Assembly: GCF_017833035.1 (NCBI RefSeq)
Contig: NZ_JAFIBM010000001.1
Location: 2,749,762 to 2,813,761, forward strand
Origin: Frigoribacterium sp. PvP032
GTDB taxonomy: Bacteria; Actinomycetota; Actinomycetes; Actinomycetales; Microbacteriaceae
DNA: 64,000 nucleotides
Direction of reading: 5' to 3'
Shown: piece after piece, positions 57,449 to 64,000 of the stretch
Position numbering within the stretch: the stretch's first letter is position 1
Layout of the letters: each line of letters starts with the position of its first letter
The notes under the pieces: generated by a model
The model's database searches: none
What the model saw: the letters and a program-made list of their open reading frames with translations, nothing else
Told to the model about the DNA's origin: nothing
Program-made: the position numbers and the translations under genes

Positions 57449-58117
57449 ATGAGCAGTCCCCAGGTCGACGTCGTGCTCCCCTGTCTCGACGAGGCAGGGG
57501 CTCTGCCCTGGGTGCTCGGACGCCTGCCGGACGGGTGGCGCGCGATCGTCGTCGACAACGGCTCGACCGACGGCTCGGCCGACGTCGCGAGGCAGCACGG
57601 CGCCCTGGTCGTCGAGGAGGCGCGCCGCGGCTTCGGCGCAGCCGCCCACGCCGGCCTCGAGGCCGCCACCGCGCCGTACGTGGCCTTCTGCGACGCCGAC
57701 GCCTCGATGGACCCCGCCGACCTCCCGACGCTCGCCGCACCCGTCCTGTCGGGCGAGGCCGAGCTCGTGCTGGGGCGTCGGCGACCGACGACCCGCGGCG
57801 CCTGGCCGTTCCACGCCCGCGTCGCGAACCGCGTGCTCGCCCACCTGATGCGCCGCGCCTCCGGCGTCGCCCTGCACGACCTCGGCCCGATGCGCGTCGC
57901 CAGCCGCGAGGGACTGCTCGGCCTCGGGCTGCTCGACCGCCGGAGCGGCTACCCGCTCGAGATGGTGCTGCGCGCCTCCGAGGCAGGCTGGCGCATCCAC
58001 GAGCTCGACGTTCCGTACTCGCCCCGCGTCGGCCGCAGCAAGGTGACCGGCACGATCCGCGGCACCGCCCGGGCCGTGGGCGACATGTCGCGCCTGCTCA
58101 GGGAGGCAGGCCGATGA
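57449..58117 (+). CDS. GT2 family glycosyltransferase
   Basis: The 222-residue protein is a single GT-A domain: VDVVLPCLDEAGALPWVL at the start, VVDNGSTDGSADV, and the metal-binding FCDADASMDPADL. It lacks membrane segments except for possible C-terminal amphipathic helices, and resembles DPM1/polyprenyl-phosphate glycosyltransferases (YPLEMVLRASEAGWRIHELDVPYSPRVGRSKVTG). It probably moves a sugar from a nucleotide donor to a polyprenyl phosphate. It heads an ATGA-coupled operon with the DUF2064 and methyltransferase genes. Confidence 0.88.
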   Translation: MSSPQVDVVLPCLDEAGALPWVLGRLPDGWRAIVVDNGSTDGSADVARQHGALVVEEARRGFGAAAHAGLEAATAPYVAFCDADASMDPADLPTLAAPVLSGEAELVLGRRRPTTRGAWPFHARVANRVLAHLMRRASGVALHDLGPMRVASREGLLGLGLLDRRSGYPLEMVLRASEAGWRIHELDVPYSPRVGRSKVTGTIRGTARAVGDMSRLLREAGR

Positions 58118-58785
58118 CGACCGTCGTGGTGATCTGCAAGGAGACCCTGCCGGGCAAGGTCAAGACGCGCCTGCACCCTCCCCTGAGCCTCGAGCAGGCC
58201 GCCGAGGTGGCGGCCGCGGCGATCCAGGACACCCTCGCCGTGGTGCGTCAGCTGCCGGCCACCCGACGCGTCCTGCTCTTCGACGGCAACCGAACGCCCC
58301 CCGGCTCCGAAGACTTCGATGTGATGCACCAGATCGGCGGCGGCCTCGACGCACGTCTCGGAGCCCTCTTCGACGAGGTAGACGGCCGCACCGTGCTCGT
58401 CGGCATGGACACCCCACAGCTCACGGTCGCCGATCTCGCCCCTGCCTTCGACGACCCGGCCGACGACGTCGACGCCTGGTTCGGCCCGGCGAACGACGGC
58501 GGCTTCTGGGCCCTCGGCCTGGAGCGGCCCACCGGCGACCTGCTCCGCGGCGTCCCGATGTCGCAGGACGACACCGGTGCCCACCAGCTGCGCCGCCTCG
58601 CCGCGGCCGGCCTCCGAGTCAGGACCCTGCCCGAGCTCGTCGACGTCGACACGATCGACGACGCCCGGCTCGCGGCCGCCGCCGGGCCCGACACCCTCTT
58701 CGCGCAGGCCCTGCGCCGACTCGACCCCATCACCGCAGGCAGTCCCGACGCCTCCCGGCCCACCCCCGAGGAGACCCTCTCGTGA
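58114..58785 (+). CDS. DUF2064 protein, TIGR04282-like
   Basis: The 223-residue protein belongs to the family annotated as arsenosugar biosynthesis glycosyltransferase (TIGR04282, DUF2064), with a nucleotidyltransferase-like fold. Visible motifs are KETLPGKVKTRLHPPLS, VGMDTPQLTVADLA and GPANDGGFWALGL. The arsenosugar name derives from a cyanobacterial gene and should not be transferred without evidence. The ATG overlaps the GT2 stop, and the end overlaps the methyltransferase gene (GTGA), so the three genes are co-translated. Confidence 0.85.
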   Translation: MTTVVVICKETLPGKVKTRLHPPLSLEQAAEVAAAAIQDTLAVVRQLPATRRVLLFDGNRTPPGSEDFDVMHQIGGGLDARLGALFDEVDGRTVLVGMDTPQLTVADLAPAFDDPADDVDAWFGPANDGGFWALGLERPTGDLLRGVPMSQDDTGAHQLRRLAAAGLRVRTLPELVDVDTIDDARLAAAAGPDTLFAQALRRLDPITAGSPDASRPTPEETLS

Positions 58786-59525
58786 CCATGACCGCCGACC
58801 CCCAGCCCACCTTCGGCTCCGGAGGCGCGGAGCCGTACGCCCGCGCCCTCCGCCGCGAGGGACGCCTCCAGCTCGTCCGCTCCCCCGGCACTGACCGCCA
58901 GGGCTCGCGCCCGGTCGACAGCGTCCGTGACGCGGCGGACCACACCGCCGCGGACCACACCGCCGCGGACCTCGACGCGTTCGACGTCGCCCGCTGGAGC
59001 CGCGGCGCCGACGTCGCCGACCTCAGCACCATCCTCGACGCCTCCTCCGTGCTCGACATCGGCTGCGGCCCCGCCCGGATGGTGCGCGCCGCCGTCGACC
59101 GCGGGCTCGGCACCCTCGGCGTCGACGTCAGCGTCACCGCGGTCGCGATGGCCGTCGACGCCGGGCTGCCCGTCGTGGCGGGCTCGGTCTTCGACGCGCT
59201 GCCGGGCGAGGGGACGTGGGACGTCGCCCTGCTGCTCGACGGCAACATCGGGATCGGCGGCGACCCGACCGCGCTCGTCGCCCGCGCCTCCTCGGTGGTC
59301 GCCCCCACGGGGTCGGTAGTCGTCGAGACCGCGGCCGACCCGGCGGTCGACGTCGCCTACGACGCCCAGGTCGTCGACGAGCAGGGCCGCGCGAGCGCGA
59401 CGTTCCCGTGGGCCGAGGTCGGCCGCGAGGCGCTCGGCCGGCACGCCGCCGCCGCGGGCCTGCGCGTGTCGCAGACGTGGTCGGTCGGCCGCCGCACGTT
59501 CTGCCGACTCGTCCGCGCCTCCTAG
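58782..59525 (+). CDS. Class I SAM-dependent methyltransferase
   Basis: The 247-residue protein has the SAM motif VLDIGCGPARMVRAA, LGVDVSVTAVAMA (acidic end of strand 2) and ALLLDGNIGIGGDP. The N-terminal part, up to about residue 80, contains a tandem DHTAADHTAAD encoded by a perfect 15-bp repeat. The substrate is unknown; its link with GT2 and DUF2064 genes suggests methylation of a sugar or lipid-linked intermediate. The GTG start overlaps the upstream stop. A perfect 26-bp hairpin follows. Confidence 0.87.
   Translation: MTMTADPQPTFGSGGAEPYARALRREGRLQLVRSPGTDRQGSRPVDSVRDAADHTAADHTAADLDAFDVARWSRGADVADLSTILDASSVLDIGCGPARMVRAAVDRGLGTLGVDVSVTAVAMAVDAGLPVVAGSVFDALPGEGTWDVALLLDGNIGIGGDPTALVARASSVVAPTGSVVVETAADPAVDVAYDAQVVDEQGRASATFPWAEVGREALGRHAAAAGLRVSQTWSVGRRTFCRLVRAS
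58935..58970 (+). repeat. 15-bp in-frame tandem repeat in the methyltransferase gene
   Basis: GCGGACCACACCGCC occurs twice in tandem, followed by GCGGAC. It encodes the repeated ADHTA units and lies outside the catalytic fold. Confidence 0.85.
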
Positions 59526-59534
59526 GCCGCCGAC

Positions 59535-59592
59535 CGACGCAGAAGCGACGAACCGACGTGGGAAATCACGTCGGTTCGTCGCTTCTGCGTCG
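59535..59592. terminator. Perfect 26-bp hairpin shared by the methyltransferase and small membrane genes
   Basis: Arms 59535-59560 and 59567-59592 are exact reverse complements around GGAAAT, between convergent stops at 59525 and 59629. It is the longest perfect hairpin found here and has no U-tract. Confidence 0.83.
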
Positions 59593-59628
59593 TCCCGGGC
59601 TCTGGCCCCGCCCGGGCGACCGATCGGG

Positions 59629-60120
59629 TCAGGCCGCGCGGCGCGCCTCGCGACGGCGCGCCAGCACGGTCCACACGACCACGGCGAGCGCCGTGACCAC
59701 GGCGACGACCAGCCAGGCCACCCCGAGCCGGACGCCGTAGTCGAACGGCAGGACGGTCTCGTTCTTCGTCCCGCGGGCCTTGGCGATGATCTCGGGCACG
59801 ACGACGAGGGACAGCACGACGCCGAGGACGACCCCGACCTGGAGGATGGCGAGGACGGCAGGGCGGATCCGCCGACCGGTCCGGCCGAGGAGGACGGCCA
59901 CGCCGGCCACGAGCGGGGCGATGATCGCGTCGTGGGCGATGACGCCGCCGATCAGCCAGACGAGCAGCCCGCCGTAGCGCGTCGGCGACACGGTCTCGGT
60001 GAGCACCCAGCCGCCGAGGCCGATCAGGGCGACGCCGACGAGGAGGAGCACCGCCCGGGTCACGCGCACTCTGCGTCCCTTGGAGGCGGGGACGGCAGGA
60101 ACGGCCGACGAGCGCGTCAT
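59629..60120 (-). CDS. Four-helix membrane protein paired with the molybdo-oxidoreductase
   Basis: The 163-residue protein has a basic N-terminus and four hydrophobic segments (about 22-40, 52-78, 86-110, 128-150). GGLLVWLIGGVIAHDAIIAPLVAG is its most distinctive stretch. I cannot name the family. The start overlaps the stop of the oxidoreductase gene by one base (TGATG), so the two are co-translated; a quinone- or heme-linked membrane partner is one possibility, but no heme ligands are obvious beyond a single His. Confidence 0.72.
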   Translation of the reverse strand: MTRSSAVPAVPASKGRRVRVTRAVLLLVGVALIGLGGWVLTETVSPTRYGGLLVWLIGGVIAHDAIIAPLVAGVAVLLGRTGRRIRPAVLAILQVGVVLGVVLSLVVVPEIIAKARGTKNETVLPFDYGVRLGVAWLVVAVVTALAVVVWTVLARRREARRAA

Positions 60121-61475
60121 CAGATCACCTCGATCAGGCTGAGCCACTTGGTCTGCAGGACGCCGGGGCGCCCGGGGGCGATCATCCGGGCGGGGTAGCC
60201 GTGCTCGATGTCGAGCCGTCCGCCGTTCACCTCGAGGGCGACGAGCGTTGCGGGGTCGGTGGCGTACTCGGGGCCCATCAGCATGACCCGGTAGCCGCCC
60301 TTCGCCTCCAGGCTCGTGACGCGCAGCGACCGGTCGGCGGGCGCCCCCACGAGCGCCATCAGCTCGACCAGCCGCGGGCCGCGCCAGTGCGCGGTCTGGC
60401 TCCAGCCCTCGACGCACGAGATGGGGAGGCGCTCGTCGCCCTGGGCCATCGCCTCCAGGTCGGCGGCGGTGAAGGCCATCGTGCGCTCGCCGTGGGCGAT
60501 CGTGAGCTGCCAGTCGGGGTCCATCGCGGTCTCGAGCACCTTGGCCGCCGAGGCGGTCCGGTTGACCGGCAGGTCGTTCGGGCCGATGCCGCGCTGGCGG
60601 GGGCCGAAGGCGTTGAGCGGCTGCAGCGGCGTGAACGACTGGCCGGCGGTCAGCGCGACGACGCCGACGGTGGAGGCGCCGACCGCGCCGAAGAAGCCAC
60701 GACGCGACACGCGAGCGCGGGCAGGGTCGCGCTCGGGCTCGCGGGCGTCGTCGATCCAGCGCGTGACGCGGCCGACCAGCCCCCTGGGCTGTGGCGCGTC
60801 GGTCGGCGCGGCGCCAGCGTCAGGCTGCGAGGTCGAGGTCGGAGCCTCGTCGCGGCGCATCCGCGCGAGCTCGCGCACGGCCTCGTGCTCGGCCCGTGCC
60901 GGGTCGAGCTCGCCCGCAGGCTCGACGAACCGGCCCTCGGCGTCGTAGCTGTCGCGGGCCCGCCAGTAGCGCGTGATCAGCGGCAGCTTGACGGCGATGT
61001 GCACCGCCAGCGACCCGATGATCACGAACGACAGGGCGAAGTGCACCTGCTTGAACGGGAACGGCCACGGGTACCACTGGTACGTGTTGAGCAGGCCGGT
61101 GACGAGCTGCAGCACCGACGTCGCCACGAACAGGGCGATGGAGGCGCGCTCGAGCACCTGCACCGGGTGCCGCACCGGAGGGTGCTGGAACAACTGCGGG
61201 AACACGGCGTGCAACTTGCCGAGCAAGAGCGGGATCGACGCGATGCCGGCCGTGATGTGGATGCCCTGCGTCACCTGGTAGAGCCACACGGGCGAGGTGG
61301 GGAACCGCATCCACGAGGCGGGCTCCTGCAGGAAGTGGCTGTAGAGGCCGGTGAGCAGGCAGATCAGGAACGCCGCGCCGAGCAGCCTCCCGAGCACGGT
61401 CGCCGAGCGCGCGTTCCGCACCGGCGACGACGCCGCGGTGCGGAGGGTGAGGAGCAGGCGTCTCATGGGCTTCAT
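60120..61475 (-). CDS. Cytochrome b561-like/molybdopterin oxidoreductase fusion
   Basis: The 451-residue protein has an N-terminal membrane half (segments about 28-46, 66-87, 110-130, 145-165) with His73, His145 and His159 as candidate heme ligands, then a Pro/Ala-rich linker. Residues 255-278 read SRRGFFGAVGAST followed by a hydrophobic run, a Tat-like signal placed internally, and a sulfite-oxidase-fold molybdopterin domain follows, with PISCVEGWSQTAHWRG and the candidate Mo ligand Cys354. Electrons from an extracytoplasmic reductase or dehydrogenase would thus be coupled to heme b and quinone in one chain. Substrate is unknown. The start (61475 or 61466) lacks a strong ribosome site. Confidence 0.85.
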   Translation of the reverse strand: MKPMRRLLLTLRTAASSPVRNARSATVLGRLLGAAFLICLLTGLYSHFLQEPASWMRFPTSPVWLYQVTQGIHITAGIASIPLLLGKLHAVFPQLFQHPPVRHPVQVLERASIALFVATSVLQLVTGLLNTYQWYPWPFPFKQVHFALSFVIIGSLAVHIAVKLPLITRYWRARDSYDAEGRFVEPAGELDPARAEHEAVRELARMRRDEAPTSTSQPDAGAAPTDAPQPRGLVGRVTRWIDDAREPERDPARARVSRRGFFGAVGASTVGVVALTAGQSFTPLQPLNAFGPRQRGIGPNDLPVNRTASAAKVLETAMDPDWQLTIAHGERTMAFTAADLEAMAQGDERLPISCVEGWSQTAHWRGPRLVELMALVGAPADRSLRVTSLEAKGGYRVMLMGPEYATDPATLVALEVNGGRLDIEHGYPARMIAPGRPGVLQTKWLSLIEVI

Positions 61476-61532
61476 CTCGGCTCGACGTGCGCGGTCGCGG
61501 ACTCCCAGGCCGGTGTCGACCAGACTGGACAG

Positions 61533-62987
61533 GTGCGTACTCTATTCGCGGCCGTCGCCGTCACCGGATTGGCGGCGTCCGTGGCGTGGGGCGTTCTCGA
61601 GCTCGGATTCCTGCGGGAGGAGCTCCGCGCCTCCTACGTGGTGTGGACGGCGGTGTGCTGGGCCTTCTTCGTCGTGGCCCTGCTGCTGCTGCGTCGGGTG
61701 CCCGCCAGGGCGGTCACGGCGCTCGTGCTCGCGGGCACGGCCCTGGTCGGCGGAGCGGCCCTGACGGGCGACCCGAACACGAGCACCGACCCGGCGCGCT
61801 ACGCCTGGGACGGCATCGTCCAGGTGAACGGCATCTCTCCCTACGCGCACACCCCCGACTCGGGCGAGTTGCGCCACCTGCGCCCCGACTGGATCTTCCC
61901 GGAGGCGGCGCCCTTCACCCGGGACGACGGCACGATCGGCGAGCGGTGCAGCCAGCCCGACCGGCAGATCCACCGCGCCTACGACACCGAGACCGGCGAC
62001 GTGGTCTGCACGGCGATCAACCGGCCGGAGGTCCCGACGATCTACCCGCCCGCCGCCGAGCTGTACTTCGCGGGGGTGCGGGCCCTCGTGGGTCCAGAGG
62101 TCGGCTTCCTCCCCCTGCAGCTCACGGGCGCGCTGCTCGTGTTCGGCACGACCGTCGCACTCGTGGTCACCCTGCGGCGTCGCGGCCTCGACCCGCGCTG
62201 GGCCGCGCTCTGGGGCTGGTGCCCGCTCGTCGTCGGCGAGGGGATCACCAACTCGCACGTCGACCTGCTGGGGGCAGTGCTCGTCGTCGCGGCCACCCTG
62301 CTCGTCGCGACCGGTCGCCGCTGGCGCGGCGGCATCGCCCTCGGCGCGGCCGTCGCGACCAAGCTCATCCCGGCGATCTCCGCCCCTGCCCTGCTGCGCC
62401 GGCAGCCCGCGAAGGTGGTCGTGGCCTCGATCGTCACGTTCGCCCTGCTCTACGTGCCGTACGTCGCGACGACCGGCTGGCAGGTGCTCGGCTACCTGCC
62501 GGGCTACCTCACGGAGGAGGGCTACGAGGACGGCTCCCGCTTCGTCTTCATGTCCGCGTTCATGCCCGAGGCGTGGACGACGCCCGTCGTCGCGCTGCTG
62601 CTCGCCGTCACGGCCGCGCTCGTCTGGGTGAAGACGCCGGTCGACAGCCCCTGGCTCGGCCAGCTCGTCATGATCGGCGTGGTGCTCGTCGCCGTCAGCC
62701 CGCGCTACCCCTGGTACGCCCTACTGCTCGTGCCGTTCGTCGCGCTGACGGGGCGGTGGGAGTGGCTCGCGATCCCGCTCGCCCTGCTCGTGCGGCAGCT
62801 CGAGCCCTACATGGCCCTGCAGCGGGCGTCGCTGGCGACCGCGGTGCTGGTCATCCTGCTCGTGTCGATCTGGCGGGCCGGGCCGGGGTGGTCGGAACGC
62901 CTGGCGGGCGTCGTCGTCACCGACGCACGTCGAATGCGGCGCCTCATGACTCGCCGAACCGCAGCAGCGGGCCTTACTGGCGATTGA
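61533..62987 (+). CDS. Polytopic glycosyltransferase, GT87-like
   Basis: The 484-residue protein has about eleven membrane segments and the extracytoplasmic loop DPARYAWDGIVQVNGISPYAHTP with YPPAAELYFAGV, typical of GT-C mannosyltransferases that use polyprenyl-phosphate sugars (GT87/DUF2029). The catalytic Asp is probably in DPARY. A tail of basic residues ends the protein. It is divergent from the oxidoreductase gene across 57 bp. The GTG start follows an imperfect CAGACT -10 by 6 nt. A GT2 polyprenyl-phosphate sugar synthase just upstream could supply its donor. Confidence 0.85.
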   Translation: MRTLFAAVAVTGLAASVAWGVLELGFLREELRASYVVWTAVCWAFFVVALLLLRRVPARAVTALVLAGTALVGGAALTGDPNTSTDPARYAWDGIVQVNGISPYAHTPDSGELRHLRPDWIFPEAAPFTRDDGTIGERCSQPDRQIHRAYDTETGDVVCTAINRPEVPTIYPPAAELYFAGVRALVGPEVGFLPLQLTGALLVFGTTVALVVTLRRRGLDPRWAALWGWCPLVVGEGITNSHVDLLGAVLVVAATLLVATGRRWRGGIALGAAVATKLIPAISAPALLRRQPAKVVVASIVTFALLYVPYVATTGWQVLGYLPGYLTEEGYEDGSRFVFMSAFMPEAWTTPVVALLLAVTAALVWVKTPVDSPWLGQLVMIGVVLVAVSPRYPWYALLLVPFVALTGRWEWLAIPLALLVRQLEPYMALQRASLATAVLVILLVSIWRAGPGWSERLAGVVVTDARRMRRLMTRRTAAAGLTGD

Positions 62988-63009
62988 TGCCGTGCGTGCG
63001 GAGTTCGCC

Positions 63010-63015
63010 TAGGCT
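63010..63015 (+). promoter_or_regulatory. -10 element of the Mop regulator-modA operon, leaderless spacing
   Basis: TAGGCT ends 6 nt before the ATG at 63022. Confidence 0.55.
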
Positions 63016-63021
63016 CGGGGC

Positions 63022-63507
63022 ATGAGCGAGACCCTGTACCGCGTCAGCGAGGCCGCCGCCCTGGTCGGCGTCTCGGACGACACCGTGCGCCGGTGGGCGG
63101 ATGCCGGACGGCTGGCGCTCGTGCCGGGCCCCGGCGGGCGCCTCGCCGTCGTCGGCTCGGAGCTGGCCCGCGTCGCGAGCGAGCAGGCGGCGCACGCCGC
63201 GCCTCCTCGCGGCGGTGCGGGAGGCGACGCCTCTGGCGCGGTCGTCAGCGAGCGCAACCGGTTCACGGGCATCGTCACGGCGATCGTCCGCGACACGGTC
63301 ATGGCGCAGGTCGACGTGCAGGCCGGGCCGTTCCGCGTCGTGTCGCTGATCAGCAGGGAGGCAGCCGACGAGCTCGGCCTCGAGGTCGGCAGCCCGGTGG
63401 TCGCGAGCGCGAAGGCGACGAACGTGAGCGTGACGCTCGGCCGGCTGGGCGAGACGGCACCCACGAACGACGACCACGACGAGAACGAGAACGAGAACGA
63501 CCGATGA
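63022..63507 (+). CDS. HTH-Mop (TOBE) molybdate-binding regulator
   Basis: The 161-residue protein joins an excisionase/MerR-type helix-turn-helix (about 5-45, YRVSEAAALVGVSDDTVRRWADAGR) to a Mop/TOBE domain (about 76-145; RFTGIVTAIVRDTVMAQVDV, VVSLISREAADELGLEVGS, ASAKATNVSV). Mop domains bind molybdate or tungstate, so it is likely a molybdate-responsive regulator or storage protein. The tail is Asp/Glu/Asn rich (DENENEND). The start is leaderless and its stop overlaps the modA ATG (ATGA). Confidence 0.92.
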   Translation: MSETLYRVSEAAALVGVSDDTVRRWADAGRLALVPGPGGRLAVVGSELARVASEQAAHAAPPRGGAGGDASGAVVSERNRFTGIVTAIVRDTVMAQVDVQAGPFRVVSLISREAADELGLEVGSPVVASAKATNVSVTLGRLGETAPTNDDHDENENENDR

Positions 63508-64000
63508 CGATCCTCAGCCGCGGCACCCGCGCCTCCTCTGGTCGCCCGCTCCTCGCGCGCGTGCCCGCCGCCCTCGCCGCCGGCGCTGCCGCGCTGCTCG
63601 TGCTGAGCGCCTGCTCCTCGGGAGGCGCGGGCGACGACCCGACCGCGTCCGACACGGCCGTCGCGAGCCCGACGGACGCCCCGACCGGCGAGATCACGGT
63701 GCTGGCTGCCGCCTCCCTCACCGAGACCTTCGACGCCCTCGCGGCCGACTTCGAAGACGCCAACCCGGGGACGACCGTCACCGTCAGCTACGGCGGCAGC
63801 TCGGCCCTCGCCCAGCAGATCGTCGCCGGGTCGCCCGTCGACGACTTCTTCAGCGCCAGCACCGCCACCATGAAGACCGTGACCGACGCTGGCCTCGCCG
63901 AGGGCGAGCCCGAGACGTTCGCGCGCAACGCCCTGGAGATCGCCGTCCCCGCCGGCAACCCCGGCGACGTGACGTCGCTGGCCGACCTCGCCTCGCCCGA
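63504..64000 (+). CDS. modA: Molybdate ABC transporter substrate-binding lipoprotein ModA (partial)
   Basis: The gene runs off the window end; 165 codons are visible. It starts with a lipoprotein signal ending LLVLSAC-SSG (lipidated Cys37), a Ser/Thr/Asp-rich spacer, and then EITVLAAASLTETFDALAADFE, VTVSYGGSSALAQQIVAG, and FSASTATMKTV, the standard ModA fold-type II pattern with the oxyanion-binding Ser residues. Where the family usually has DVFASA, this protein reads DDFFSAS. The ATG overlaps the HTH-Mop stop, so translation is coupled. modB and modC are expected just beyond the window. Confidence 0.95.
   Translation, partial: MTILSRGTRASSGRPLLARVPAALAAGAAALLVLSACSSGGAGDDPTASDTAVASPTDAPTGEITVLAAASLTETFDALAADFEDANPGTTVTVSYGGSSALAQQIVAGSPVDDFFSASTATMKTVTDAGLAEGEPETFARNALEIAVPAGNPGDVTSLADLASP

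Noticed and set aside
58114-58785. Arsenosugar biosynthesis based on the TIGR04282-type gene name
   Set aside because: No arsenic-related gene is nearby, and the family name comes from a single biological context. I report the gene only as DUF2064-like.

Overview
This window looks like chromosomal core sequence of a high-GC (about 70 percent) actinobacterium, most likely a member of the Microbacteriaceae. It encodes mycothiol conjugate amidase (mca), DUF501, DUF4245, DUF4307 and a class II GlpX bisphosphatase, all typical of Actinobacteria. Coding density is high (62 protein genes and 2 tRNAs), and GTG starts and 4-8 nt gene overlaps are common. I see no insertion sequence, prophage, CRISPR array or rRNA. 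From memory, the order ychF, ispH, xseA/xseB, DUF4245, fumC, glpX, phoH, uppS, hemolysin III, mca, DUF4307, greA and the order eno, ftsB, DUF501, mazG, mfd, pth, rplY, prs, glmU match the conserved region of Mycobacterium tuberculosis around Rv1014c-Rv1112, with local rearrangements. The genus cannot be fixed from the sequence alone.

Layout. 0-24 kb: housekeeping and central carbon genes: a patatin-like lipase, LON-domain protein, ychF, a DEDDh exonuclease, rmuC, divergent glpX/fbaA, ispH, exonuclease VII (xseA/xseB), a beta carbonic anhydrase, fumC, a lone A24 prepilin peptidase, PIN-PhoH, a class V aminotransferase, a prenyl transferase, a PAQR/hemolysin III protein, mca, greA, ilvA and an AI-2E type transporter. 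24-33 kb: a YcaQ-type winged-helix glycosylase, HtpX-like M48 protease with LemA, a 754-residue Ig-like/polytopic membrane protein of unknown function, a tRNA with UAA anticodon, NDH-2 and a mycosin-like subtilisin. 33-50 kb: ftsB, eno, hisS, a TetR regulator, mazG, mfd, pth, rplY, divergent gntK/gnd, prs, glmU and tRNA-Gln. 50-64 kb: a MarR regulator, an ABC-F protein, and then a molybdenum-centred region.

The molybdenum region holds an overlapping moeA-moaC-mog-moaE operon, a membrane cytochrome b561-like/molybdopterin oxidoreductase fusion with a small membrane partner, an HTH-Mop/TOBE regulator and the start of modA (cut off by the window end). Envelope-sugar genes are interleaved with it: an SDR epimerase, a GT2 glycosyltransferase, a DUF2064 (TIGR04282-like) protein, a methyltransferase and a GT87-like polytopic mannosyltransferase candidate. 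This is the least understood and most interesting neighbourhood.

Two regulatory habits run through the window. First, at least 15 transcription units have a TANNNT -10 element ending only 6-8 nt before the start codon, implying leaderless mRNAs; this fixes several start codons. Second, six of the nine convergent gene pairs share a long hairpin (20-26 bp, mostly perfect, without a U-tract), and two more share a CTAG that provides a TAG stop on both strands. Other signals are a 28-bp palindrome between glpX and fbaA, a palindrome plus strong promoter beside the TetR gene with no obvious target gene, a symmetric shared -10 between moeA and mtnP, and a 34-bp inverted repeat between tRNA-Gln and marR.
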